Positions 23,141 through 31,285 of a stretch of 64,000 nt of DNA are shown piece by piece (position 1 is the stretch's first letter; every line of letters begins with the position of its first letter). Below the pieces are notes generated by a model. It worked only from the letters and a program-made list of their open reading frames with translations. It was not told the origin of the DNA and made no database searches. Origin of the DNA: Qaidamihabitans albus (GTDB taxonomy: Bacteria; Actinomycetota; Actinomycetes; Mycobacteriales; Pseudonocardiaceae); NCBI RefSeq assembly GCF_016464705.1, contig NZ_JAEHOB010000010.1, positions 62,001 to 126,000 on the forward strand, written 5' to 3'. Position numbers and translations under genes: made by a program.

Positions 23141-26100
23141 ATCGCCTCACCGGTACTCCGAAATCGACGTTCTCCGGAACGTTGGTGAAGACCCGCTCGA
23201 AGACCCTCGTGACCTGCTGCCCGGTCTCGGAGTCCACCTCGGTGATGCGCCACCGCATCGTCACCTCTTCCGGGATGCCGTCCGCCTCGCGGCGGGGTGC
23301 AGCCGCCTGCAGCAGTTCGACCTCGCGCTCGGGCGGGGAGTGATAGGCCTTGAGCTCTTCCTCCTGCGCGCGCCAGGTCTCCTCCCTGCTCCAGCCGTCG
23401 CGTTCGTGACCGCTGTTGGACGACGCCATCTGCGGGTGCATGTTGCCGTAACCGGGCGGGCCGCCGGACTCGTTGGCGGCGAAGTGGCCGCCCGCCCACT
23501 TGACCTCGCCGTGCTCGGGGTCGTTCCGGTACGCCGCCTGCCCCTCGTGGCCCGCCCGGCCCTGCCCGCTGAACTTGCCGCCGTCGTCCCGGTAGTCGTC
23601 GTCCTTGGCCCGGTACTCGGGCCGGCCCGTCATCGCTTCGGTCTGGCCCCGGTCGTCGGTGTGGAAGTCCCACTTCTTCGTCGGGTCGTTGAAGTTGTCG
23701 ACCCGGTACTTCACATCGGGCAGGAGCGGGTAGTTGAAGTCCGGGTTGGCCGGGGCCTTGCCGCCGCTGTCCAGCCGCCCCGTGCCCGGGGACAGCTCCG
23801 CCCACCTGATTTTGCCGTGCTCGTCGGTGAAGAAGCGCGTCTCCGAGGCGATCTCCCCGTTCTTCGCCTTGTTGGTGACGTGGTACTCGGTGTTCGGGGC
23901 CAGCCGGGTGTGGTCCGGCGGCAGGGTGTGCCCCTCGAGGACCTTGGGGACCGTGCGCACCTCGCCCGGCTCGGGTAGCTCGCCGGGTTCCGTGCGGTCC
24001 CTGCCACGGGGGCCGGACTCGATCTCCTGCGGCGAGTCCGGTGGGCGGTTGTACGGATTGTCGGGCGGCCCGGCATCCGGCCGGTCGTGTCCCGGCCGGT
24101 CGTAGTCCACCAGCCGCTCGCCGAACCTGGAGTCGTCCGAGTCGACCTCGAACTCCTCCCAGTCGTCGGCAGCCGGGTCGTCGCCACGCGCGCGTGCGTC
24201 GTCCGGGTCGAGGTCGTGCTTGTCGGCATCGGCCGTGTCCGGGGTGAAGCCGTCGTCGGCTGCCCGGGAGCTCGCGCCGTCCGGCCGGTGCACGTCCCAT
24301 TCGCCGTTCGGCGGGATCCTCGGCCGTACCTTGCCGTCCGGGCCGATCTCGTAGTCGGACGAGAAGACACGCCCGTTCGAGTCGGTCCATGCCGGCTTGT
24401 TCGGAGCCAGCACCTCGGTGTCGAGTTCCCGTGACAGCCGCTGGGCGAAGTCGTTGGAGCCCGCGTCGCAGCCGATCAGCCGCACCGGGCGGCCGTCGTA
24501 GTCGCCGTTGCGGCGCAGGATTTCGGCGAACTCCTCCGGGGTGTAGAGGCGATCACCGATGCGGGCGTGCCCGTCCGGCGTGACATGCACGTCCGCCGTG
24601 TAGCGGCCGTCCGGATCGGGCCGCACCCGCTGCGGCAGGTCGCCCATTTCCGGGTCGCCACGGTGGAACGAGCTGCCTGCCGGAGTGCTGTCCGCGTGAC
24701 GCTGGTTGACCTCGTCCGGCGTCAGGCGTTCCGGTTCCGTCCGCGGACTCCCCGGATCGTTGGGGTCGGCCCGGTGGTCCGGGCCAGGACCGGGCTGCTC
24801 GCCACGATTCGGCGGCGCGCCACGGTCGGGACCGTCCGGACCGGCCCCGGGCCGCTGCCCCGGGGCGTGCGCAGGCGGACCGGGCTGCGCGGGAGCGCTC
24901 GGGCCGCCACGGGGAACGGCGTGCGGGGTGCCGCCGGACTGCCCGGCGGCACCGGGACGGCCGGGAGCCTCCGGCGTCCGCGGCGCGGGCGCCCCCGGAC
25001 CGCCGGGGGTACCCGTCCAGCCTCCGCCACTGCCGGGACGGCCGCCCGAGGGTGCGGTGCCCGGCGCCTGACCACCGCCACCGGGGGGTCCGCCCGCCAC
25101 CGGCTGTCCCTGCTGCGGCGACGTGCCGGCCGGGCCGCTCTCCGGGCCGCGCTGGGGAGGCAGCCCGGCCGGACCGGCGTCCCCCATGCGTGGCGGTGCC
25201 GCGGACGCCGATGGCGCGGCGGGCGAGGTCGCGCTCGCGGCCGTGCCGTCCGAGGCGCCACCGCCACGAGGGGCTGGTGTGTCCGCGCTCGGCGTGCCGG
25301 CGCTGTGCTGGCCGTCGTCCGGCGACGATGCTCCGGACCCGCCGTGCTCGCCGCCGCCGGTGTGGCCGGCGGCGGGCGAATCGGCCCGCGACGGCGCCGG
25401 AGAGCCCGGCGCGGACTGGCCACCGTCGCCGGCGCGCGGCGAGGATCCGTCGGGAGTGTTCGACGAGGAAGCACTCGACGATCCTCCACTGTGGCCGGCC
25501 GGGCCACCGGACGAACCGTTCGCACCGCCGTCCACACCTCGAGTGGATGGTGGTGTGTCCACACCGGACGTTCCGCCGTCGCCGCGAGCGGTGGTGGGAG
25601 TGGCCGGGCCGGGCATTCCGCCGTCCCCGCCGCGAGCTGTCGTCGAACTGTCCATACCAGACGTCGAACCGTCGCCACGGGTTGTCGACGGGCTGTCCAC
25701 ACCGGACGTATCGCTGTTTCCGCCACGGGTGGTCGTCGGCATGTCACCCCCAGACGTGCCGTCGTCACCACCGCGGGTGCCCGGCGAGCCGTCCGGATCG
25801 GACGTGCCTCCCCGGGTTACCGGTGGCGTGTCCGCGGCACCGGCGGCACTGCCGTTGCCGCTGCCGTTGCCGCTGCCGCCACGGGTGGTCGAGGGTGTGT
25901 CGGTGCCGTTCGCGCCGTTCGTGCCGCCGGAGACGTTCGTGGTGGAGCCGTCCGATCCGCCGGAGTCCGGACCATCGGAGCCGCCGGAGCCATCGGAACC
26001 ACCGGAGCCACCGCCACCATCGGAGCCACCGGACCCTGACCCGCCGGAGCCGGACCCGCCGCCGGTCGTCGGGATGTCGGGGCCACCGCCCTGGAAGAAG

Positions 26101-26948
26101 CCGCCCGGCTTGATGTTCCTGGTGCTGATCACGTCGAGGCCGGTGAACTTGCCGGCGATCTTGCCGCACACCTTGATGATGCTGGCGAAGACATCGGCCA
26201 GCTTGCCGAGCAGCGGGGAGACCCTGCGGATGGTGTCGAGGAGCCGCTTGAGCAGATCGGCGATCTTGGTGGCCCACTTGGAGATCGCGGTGACCGCCTG
26301 CGCCACCACGACCGGCGTGCCGAAGCCGAGCGAGAAGACCGTCTCCAGCACCCAGGAGATCAGCTTGCCGACCAGGTCCGCGATCAGGTCCCGCACGGTC
26401 TCCCTGACGAAGGCGACGACCTCGCCCATGATCATCACCACGGTGCTGATCGCGCCGGAGACGGTGGCCGCCCCGCTGATCGCCTCTTCCTGCTCCTTGC
26501 AGGAGTCGCGGTAGGCGTCCGCGGCCTCACCGGTCCAGCCGGTCGTTCCGTTCTTCACCGCGTTGGCGAAGGTGACCTGGGTTTCCTCCAGTGACGTCGA
26601 GACGTTGGACCACGTCTCCGAGTACGACTGGATCACCGGCGGATCGCCCGCCACCGAGTCGAGCATGTCCTTCAGCGGCTGCACGTGCTCCATCAGGAAC
26701 GAGGCGACCGAGGACATCAGCCAGCCGAACGGGTCGATCGCCGCGGCGGCGCCCTCCGCGGCGAGGCCGAGCACACCGAGGCCGCCCTCGACCCAGTTGC
26801 CCTCCGAGATGCCGTTGTAGGCGTCGATCGCCGACTCGGCGATGCCGATGCCGCCTGCCCAGCCGTGCTCGCCGTTGCCCCCGGTCAGGGCGCCTGGGCC
26901 GTCTCCGTCCTGCGGCGCGTCCGCGACGAGCGGGTTGCCGTCGGCCAT
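23127..26948 (-). CDS. polymorphic toxin, WXG-like N-terminus, putative NS_2-type nuclease C-terminus
   Basis: 1273 residues. Residues 1-290 are helical with TGWTGEAADAYR (W138-x-G) like type VII secreted proteins, and hydrophobic helices at about 160-230. Residues 290-740 are a Gly/Ser/Pro/Thr-rich linker including TRGG repeats. Residues 765-895 form a domain with GRPVRLIGCDAGSNDFAQ, reminiscent of caspase-like pretoxin domains (weak). The last 250 residues resemble DNA/RNA non-specific endonuclease toxins: WAGGHFAANESGGPPGYGN (GGH at 1153-1155), then WRAQEEEL. Start ATG overlaps the EspC-like stop (TGATG), and immunity genes follow. There is no signal peptide; export would use a type VII system not present in this window. 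Confidence 0.8.
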   Translation of the reverse strand: MADGNPLVADAPQDGDGPGALTGGNGEHGWAGGIGIAESAIDAYNGISEGNWVEGGLGVLGLAAEGAAAAIDPFGWLMSSVASFLMEHVQPLKDMLDSVAGDPPVIQSYSETWSNVSTSLEETQVTFANAVKNGTTGWTGEAADAYRDSCKEQEEAISGAATVSGAISTVVMIMGEVVAFVRETVRDLIADLVGKLISWVLETVFSLGFGTPVVVAQAVTAISKWATKIADLLKRLLDTIRRVSPLLGKLADVFASIIKVCGKIAGKFTGLDVISTRNIKPGGFFQGGGPDIPTTGGGSGSGGSGSGGSDGGGGSGGSDGSGGSDGPDSGGSDGSTTNVSGGTNGANGTDTPSTTRGGSGNGSGNGSAAGAADTPPVTRGGTSDPDGSPGTRGGDDGTSGGDMPTTTRGGNSDTSGVDSPSTTRGDGSTSGMDSSTTARGGDGGMPGPATPTTARGDGGTSGVDTPPSTRGVDGGANGSSGGPAGHSGGSSSASSSNTPDGSSPRAGDGGQSAPGSPAPSRADSPAAGHTGGGEHGGSGASSPDDGQHSAGTPSADTPAPRGGGASDGTAASATSPAAPSASAAPPRMGDAGPAGLPPQRGPESGPAGTSPQQGQPVAGGPPGGGGQAPGTAPSGGRPGSGGGWTGTPGGPGAPAPRTPEAPGRPGAAGQSGGTPHAVPRGGPSAPAQPGPPAHAPGQRPGAGPDGPDRGAPPNRGEQPGPGPDHRADPNDPGSPRTEPERLTPDEVNQRHADSTPAGSSFHRGDPEMGDLPQRVRPDPDGRYTADVHVTPDGHARIGDRLYTPEEFAEILRRNGDYDGRPVRLIGCDAGSNDFAQRLSRELDTEVLAPNKPAWTDSNGRVFSSDYEIGPDGKVRPRIPPNGEWDVHRPDGASSRAADDGFTPDTADADKHDLDPDDARARGDDPAADDWEEFEVDSDDSRFGERLVDYDRPGHDRPDAGPPDNPYNRPPDSPQEIESGPRGRDRTEPGELPEPGEVRTVPKVLEGHTLPPDHTRLAPNTEYHVTNKAKNGEIASETRFFTDEHGKIRWAELSPGTGRLDSGGKAPANPDFNYPLLPDVKYRVDNFNDPTKKWDFHTDDRGQTEAMTGRPEYRAKDDDYRDDGGKFSGQGRAGHEGQAAYRNDPEHGEVKWAGGHFAANESGGPPGYGNMHPQMASSNSGHERDGWSREETWRAQEEELKAYHSPPEREVELLQAAAPRREADGIPEEVTMRWRITEVDSETGQQVTRVFERVFTNVPENVDFGVPVRRYGES
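25524..25901 (-). repeat. degenerate tandem repeats in the toxin linker
   Basis: This part encodes about residues 350-475: irregular 15-20-residue units built on TTRGG, TSGVD and SP/TP (for example TPSTTRGG, MPTTTRGG, SPSTTRGD, TPTTARGD, TPPSTRGV). The unit length and wording vary, so this is a low-complexity, probably disordered, surface-spanning linker rather than a folded repeat domain. Confidence 0.65.
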
Positions 26949-27253
26949 CAGTCACCTGTCCGCAGTGTGGAGGTGATGTCGTCCTCGGTGCTCTGGTAGT
27001 GCTGCGCGGCCTTGCGGACCTTGCCGGCAGCGGACTCCATCGCCGACACCGCCTCGTTCAGCGCGTCGATGCCGTACTGCTCGACCGGGTCGAGCAGCAT
27101 CCGGAACGGCTGGCACAGGATCCCGTAGGCATCCGTGGGCATGCTCACCTGCCGCGCCGCGTCGACGGCCTGGCGCAGCTGGTCGGTACAGCCGTCGAGC
27201 TGCCCCGCGTGCGCGTCCAGGTCGGTGCCGACCTCGAAACCGCCTTGTGCCAT
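26948..27253 (-). CDS. EspC-like type VII secretion-associated protein
   Basis: 101 residues, helix-turn-helix hairpin type: FEVGTDLDAHAGQLDGCTD at the start and an ending HYQSTEDDITSTLRTGD. The HYQSTE part contains YxxxE, close to the YxxxD/E export signal of type VII substrates. Such small genes sit before toxin genes in actinomycete cassettes and probably act as a secretion partner or targeting factor of the toxin. It overlaps the toxin start by one base. Confidence 0.75.
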   Translation of the reverse strand: MAQGGFEVGTDLDAHAGQLDGCTDQLRQAVDAARQVSMPTDAYGILCQPFRMLLDPVEQYGIDALNEAVSAMESAAGKVRKAAQHYQSTEDDITSTLRTGD

Positions 27254-27279
27254 GTGGTCCCCCTTGCCGGCCGCAGAGA

Positions 27280-27858
27280 TCAGGACAGGATGGAGCGTCC
27301 GCCGAAGTCGTCATCGTCGTCGTCCGGCGCGGCGCGCCTGCGCGGCCGTGCCTGCGGCGGCTGGGGAGGAGGCTGGGGCTGTTTCGGTGGCTCGCCCGGC
27401 CGGCCGGCCGGCGGCGGCTCCTCATCCTCGGGCCCGAAGCGCATCTCGCGCTGCGGCTCCGGGGGCGCAGGCTCGTCCTCCGGCGGGTCCGGGAACTGCC
27501 TCCTGGCGTCCTCGAAGACCTTGTTCGCCGTCTGGTCCTCGGTGCCGATGGTCTCCGCCATCGCCTGCTGCAGCAGTTCGGGAATGCGGGCCTGCGCGGC
27601 CTGCACGGTGCGCATGATCAGCGCCGACACCTCGGCCATGCGCCTGCCCTGCGCACTCTCCGCGATCACCAGGTTGGTCAGCAGCCCCTTCGAGCTGATG
27701 GTCACCTCGACCGCGCCGTCCCGGGAGCGTTCGGTGACCGAGAGGCCCTCCACCCTGGCGGCCATCGCCTGGTAGCGCTCAGCCTGTTCCTGGACACGCC
27801 GGGTCCAGTCATCCACCATGCGCTCGCTGGCGTCGACGTTGTCCGGCATCGCGCTCAT
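27280..27858 (-). CDS. YbaB/EbfC family protein
   Basis: 192 residues. Residues 10-115 fit the YbaB/EbfC DNA-binding-type fold: a long amphipathic helix, a beta hairpin (AVEVTISSKGLLTNLVI) and a second long helix. The last 60 residues are Pro/Glu-rich (PPEDEPAPPEP...) and then Arg/Asp-rich, probably disordered. First gene of the toxin cassette, with GGGGGGA before the ATG. YbaB-like proteins next to EspC-like and toxin genes are a recurring actinomycete arrangement; their role there is unknown. Confidence 0.8.
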   Translation of the reverse strand: MSAMPDNVDASERMVDDWTRRVQEQAERYQAMAARVEGLSVTERSRDGAVEVTISSKGLLTNLVIAESAQGRRMAEVSALIMRTVQAAQARIPELLQQAMAETIGTEDQTANKVFEDARRQFPDPPEDEPAPPEPQREMRFGPEDEEPPPAGRPGEPPKQPQPPPQPPQARPRRRAAPDDDDDDFGGRSILS

Positions 27859-28008
27859 TCCCCCCAGTTCTCGCTGACCTCAGCACAATGACGCCGCACG
27901 CCGGCCGTCGGTTCCGCCAGCGCGCAAGTTGGTCCGAACCGGCCACAGCATCCCATTCCCCCACCGTGCCCCGGTAGGGGTGGGTGGCGTCGTCAGTATC
28001 ATGAAGTT

Positions 28009-28025
28009 ATTGACAGCTTGACAAT
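28009..28025 (+). promoter_or_regulatory. inverted repeat ATTGnCAnnnTGnCAAT upstream of acyl-CoA ligase
   Basis: A 17-base imperfect palindrome, ATTGACAGCTTGACAAT, 53 bases before the ligase start. It contains two TTGACA boxes as direct repeats, but no convincing -10 follows at 17 bases. The 8-mer CTTGACAA recurs in reverse upstream of the regulator gene at 30495, so the regulator may bind both. Operator candidate only. Confidence 0.4.
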
Positions 28026-28077
28026 AGCGTTCCCGCGGCTCACCCTTGTCCGCATCGCCCGACGAGTGGAGTTCCCG

Positions 28078-29859
28078 ATGAACGTGAACGTCCCCACGGC
28101 ACGCAGTCTGTGCGCGGCCTTCCAGCAGACCGCCGCGCGGGCACCCGGCGCGGTGGCGCTGCGCACGCCCGGCGATCAGGTGACCGTGACCTGGGAGCAG
28201 TACGCGAAGCGGGTGCGCGGCATCGCGACGGGCCTTGCCGGCCTCGGCGTGCGCCCCGGCGACACGGTCGCGCTGATGCTCACCAACCGCCCGGAGTTCC
28301 ACCTCGCCGACACCGGTGCCGTGCACGCGGGCGCGACGCCGTTCTCGATCTACAACACACTGGCCGCCGAGCAGGTCGGGTACGTGCTGCGCGACTCTGG
28401 TGCCCGGGTGGTGATCTGCGAGGAGCAGTTCCTGCCCAAGCTGCGCACCGCCGCGGCGGCAGGCACCGCGGTGGAGCGGCTGGTTTGCGTCGACGGCCCG
28501 GCCGAGGGCGCGCTGACTCTGGCGGAGCTGGAGGCCACGCCGGCTCCGGAGTTCGACTTCGAGCGGACCTGGCAGGCCGTGCGGCCCGACGACGTGCTCA
28601 CCGTCATCTACACCTCCGGCACCACCGGCCCCCCGAAGGGCGTGGAGCTCACGCACGCCAACATGCTCGCCGAGATCGACGCGATGCTCGACCTGGCGAC
28701 GATCACCGGCGACGACAGCGTGGTGTCTTACCTGCCGGACGCGCACGTCGCCAACCGCTGGGGCGCCCACTACCAGAACCTGGTGACCGGGCTGCAGATC
28801 ACGACGGTGAGCGACCAGAAGCAGCTGATCGCGGCGCTGCCGGACACCCGGCCGACGTTCTTCGGCGCGGTACCCCAAGTCTGGTACAAGGTCAAGGCGA
28901 CGATCGAGGCCGCGCTCGCCGCGGAGCCGAACGGCACCAAGCGACGGCTCGCCGCGTGGGCACTGGACGTGGGAACCAGGAAGGTCCGGCTGGAGTCGGC
29001 GGGCGAGCCGGTGCCCGCCGCGCTGCGCGCCCGCCACCGGCTCGCCGACACGCTCGTGCTCGGCAAGGTGCGCGCCAAGCTCGGCCTGGAGCGGGTCCGG
29101 TTCGCGGCGTCCGGCGCGGCGCCGATCGCCCCCGAGGCACTGGAGTGGGTGCTCGCCCTCGGGACCCCGGTCTACGAGGTGTGGGGCATGTCGGAGACCT
29201 CGGCGGTCGCGCTGGCCAACCGGCCCGGCGCGTTCCGAATCGGCACCGTGGGCAAGCCGCTGCGGGGCACGGAGATGCGGCTCGCCGACGACGGCGAGCT
29301 GCTGGTGCGCGGGCCGCTGGTGATGAAGGGCTATCGCAACCAGCCGGACAAGACCGCGGAGACCATCGACGCCGACGGCTGGCTGCACACCGGTGACGTC
29401 GCGACCGTCGACGCCGACGGGTTCGTGACGATCGTCGACCGGAAGAAGGAGCTCATCATCAACGCGTCGGGCAAGAACCTGTCCCCGGCGAACATCGAGA
29501 ACACGATCAAGGTCTCCTGCCCGCTCGTCGGCGCCTCCGTGGCCATCGGCGACAACCGGCCCTACGTCGTGGCGCTGGTGACCCTGGACCCGGACGCCGC
29601 CGCGGCCTACGCGGCCGAGCACGGGCTGGCCGACACCTCGCCCGCCGCGCTCGCCGCCGACCCGGGACTGCGCGCCGCCGTGGAGTCCGGCATCAAGGCG
29701 GCGAACGAGAAGCTGGCGCGGGTGGAGCAGGTCAAGAAGTTCACGGTCCTGCCCGCGTTCTGGGAGCCGGGCGGCGCCGAGGTGACGCCGACGATGAAGC
29801 TGAAACGCAAGCCGATCGCGGAGAAGTACCGCGCCGAGATCGAGGCCCTCTACTTGTGA
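28078..29859 (+). CDS. long-chain acyl-CoA synthetase (AMP-forming)
   Basis: A 593-residue ANL-superfamily ligase. YTSGTTGPPKG (A3 loop), YEVWGMSETS (A5), TGDVATVDADG (A7), IVDRKKELIINASGKNLSP (A8) and the C-terminal PTMKLKRKP with the catalytic Lys are all in place. The length and the GKNLSP motif fit the FACL15-type long-chain fatty acid ligases. It activates fatty acids to CoA thioesters on the membrane or in the cytosol. Start ATG at 28078 has GGAG upstream; the frame before it is rejected. Stop codon lies inside the 40-bp palindrome. Confidence 0.9.
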   Translation: MNVNVPTARSLCAAFQQTAARAPGAVALRTPGDQVTVTWEQYAKRVRGIATGLAGLGVRPGDTVALMLTNRPEFHLADTGAVHAGATPFSIYNTLAAEQVGYVLRDSGARVVICEEQFLPKLRTAAAAGTAVERLVCVDGPAEGALTLAELEATPAPEFDFERTWQAVRPDDVLTVIYTSGTTGPPKGVELTHANMLAEIDAMLDLATITGDDSVVSYLPDAHVANRWGAHYQNLVTGLQITTVSDQKQLIAALPDTRPTFFGAVPQVWYKVKATIEAALAAEPNGTKRRLAAWALDVGTRKVRLESAGEPVPAALRARHRLADTLVLGKVRAKLGLERVRFAASGAAPIAPEALEWVLALGTPVYEVWGMSETSAVALANRPGAFRIGTVGKPLRGTEMRLADDGELLVRGPLVMKGYRNQPDKTAETIDADGWLHTGDVATVDADGFVTIVDRKKELIINASGKNLSPANIENTIKVSCPLVGASVAIGDNRPYVVALVTLDPDAAAAYAAEHGLADTSPAALAADPGLRAAVESGIKAANEKLARVEQVKKFTVLPAFWEPGGAEVTPTMKLKRKPIAEKYRAEIEALYL

Positions 29860-29895
29860 GTGCCTACGCGAGTTAGAACTCGCGTAGGCACTCAC
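29856..29895. repeat. 40-bp palindrome, copy 1 (perfect)
   Basis: Two perfect 19-base arms, GTGAGTGCCTACGCGAGTT and its complement, around a 2-base centre. It lies between convergent genes and supplies the ligase stop codon. Six copies occur in this window, all exactly 40 bases from the first GTGAG to the last CTCAC. Terminator-like hairpin on both strands. Confidence 0.85.
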
Positions 29896-29898
29896 GAG

Positions 29899-30495
29899 TC
29901 AGCCGGGCTCCTCGTCGCGCGGCACCCGGGGATGCACCGCCACGACGATCCGGTGGTCGCGCCCGCCCGTCGCCGACTCGTCGTGGTACTTCGACATCAA
30001 TGTGGTCAGCGTGCCGGCCAGCTCGTCGGCGAACGCGGCGCGGTCGGCCGCGGAGGCGAACCGGATCTCGCCGTCGAGGGCGAAGGTCGCCAGCCGCCTG
30101 CGGGCACGGCTGGCGCCGACGATCAGTTCACCGACGTCCCGGACCAGCCGCGCCGCGACCGCGAGCAGCCAGCGGGCCGAGAGCCGGTCGGGCGAGCGCT
30201 CCGGATCCGGCTGCACGGCACCGAGCACGTTCGGCGAGATGACGTAGGACAGAGCCGTGGCACGCAGGATGCGCTCGGTGACGTTGCCCTTGCGCCGCTC
30301 CTCCACCAGTTCCACCAGCCCGTACCGCTCCAGCGCCCGCAGGTGGTAGTTGACCTTCTGCCGGGGCAGGTCCACCCGCTGGGCGAGCGTCGTGGCCGAC
30401 CCCGGTTCGGCGAGTTCGGTGAGCAACCGGGCCCTTATCGGGTCCAGCGAGACCTCGGCAGCCGCCGGGTCGTCGATCACCGTCACATCGTGCAT
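29899..30495 (-). CDS. ArsR-like winged-helix regulator
   Basis: 198 residues. Residues 15-85 form the helix-turn-helix: SLDPIRARLLTELAEPGSAT, TLAQRVDLPRQKVNYHLRAL and LVELVEERRKGNVTER. The C-terminal 110 residues are a helical ligand domain without Cys or His clusters, so metal sensing is unlikely. ATG 30495 follows GTGAGG; the longer frame from 30582 is rejected. Neighbouring acyl-CoA ligase genes and a shared sequence in the two upstream regions suggest it controls fatty-acid genes and itself (inference). Confidence 0.8.
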   Translation of the reverse strand: MHDVTVIDDPAAAEVSLDPIRARLLTELAEPGSATTLAQRVDLPRQKVNYHLRALERYGLVELVEERRKGNVTERILRATALSYVISPNVLGAVQPDPERSPDRLSARWLLAVAARLVRDVGELIVGASRARRRLATFALDGEIRFASAADRAAFADELAGTLTTLMSKYHDESATGGRDHRIVVAVHPRVPRDEEPG

Positions 30496-30512
30496 GTCCT
30501 CACCGTCGCACC

Positions 30513-30528
30513 GACAACTTGCCTTGTC
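30513..30528. promoter_or_regulatory. inverted repeat GACAA-N6-TTGTC before the regulator gene
   Basis: Five-base arms 18-33 bases before the regulator start. The neighbouring TTGTCAAG is the complement of CTTGACAA in the repeat at 28009. Possible autoregulatory operator. Confidence 0.35.
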
Positions 30529-30590
30529 AAGAAATCGTTTGCTGTCGGCCGTCCGGCCCGGGCCGGCACACGTCGGTACCATGACCTCAC

Positions 30591-31199
30591 ATGATCGAGC
30601 GCGAGCTGAAGTTCGAACTGGACCTGGACCGGCCGGTTCCGCGGCTGGACGGCGTCGGCCCGGTGGCCCGCCAGGGCGACCCGGTGAAGTCGGCGCTGGA
30701 GGCCACCTACTTCGACACCGCGGACCACCGGCTGACCGAGGCGGGCATCACCGTGCGCCGCCGCACCGGCGGGCACGACGCGGGCTGGCACCTGAAGCTG
30801 CCCCGGCCGGACGGTCACCGGGAGGAGGTCCAGGAACCACTCGGACAGTCCACCGAGACGGTGCCGCAGGCGCTGCGCGAGCACGTACGCGACCGGATCG
30901 GCGACCGTGAGCTCACGCCGATCGCCCGGATCAGGAGCACCAGATACGCCTACCCCCTGCTCGACGCCGAGAACCGTCCCCTCGCGACATTGACGGACGA
31001 CCACGTGACCGCCGAGGCGGACGAGGCGATCGGCATCGACACGTGGCGGGAGATCGAGGTGGAGCTCGAGGACACGACCGGCGACGACGTCCTGCACGTC
31101 CTGGCCGACGCGCTGGAGCACGCCGGGGTGCGGCCCGCTCCCTGGCCGTCGAAGCTGCGCCGCGCGCTGCGCCACCGGCTCGGTCCGGCTTCCGGCTGA
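30591..31199 (+). CDS. CYTH domain protein (triphosphate tunnel metalloenzyme)
   Basis: 202 residues. It starts MIERELKFEL, giving the ExExK signature at residues 3-7. TYFDTADHRL, VRRRTGG, GWHLKLPRP and a late WREIEVELED complete the CYTH strands. The fold hydrolyses inorganic triphosphate or related compounds. No CHAD domain is attached. Divergent from the winged-helix regulator, with a gap of about 95 bp. Confidence 0.87.
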   Translation: MIERELKFELDLDRPVPRLDGVGPVARQGDPVKSALEATYFDTADHRLTEAGITVRRRTGGHDAGWHLKLPRPDGHREEVQEPLGQSTETVPQALREHVRDRIGDRELTPIARIRSTRYAYPLLDAENRPLATLTDDHVTAEADEAIGIDTWREIEVELEDTTGDDVLHVLADALEHAGVRPAPWPSKLRRALRHRLGPASG

Positions 31200-31285
31200 C
31201 GGACGAGGCCGTTGCCCCCCGGCCTCGCGCGGCGGCAGACTGTGCGCTCCGTACGCTGCCTGCCGTCGACGAGGAGTGGATCGCC

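Noticed and set aside
24567-26039. Long plus-strand reading frame opposite the toxin gene
   Set aside because: It is Arg/Gly-rich, lies over the low-complexity linker, and mirrors it; a shadow of the minus-strand codon bias.
25524-26100. Possible CRISPR or tandem DNA array
   Set aside because: Units vary in length and sequence and stay in frame as Gly/Ser/Thr codons; it is a protein linker, not spacers.
27880-29895. 671-codon minus-strand frame over the acyl-CoA ligase
   Set aside because: Antisense shadow of a clear ANL-family gene; Arg/Val/Leu/Gly-rich with no motif.
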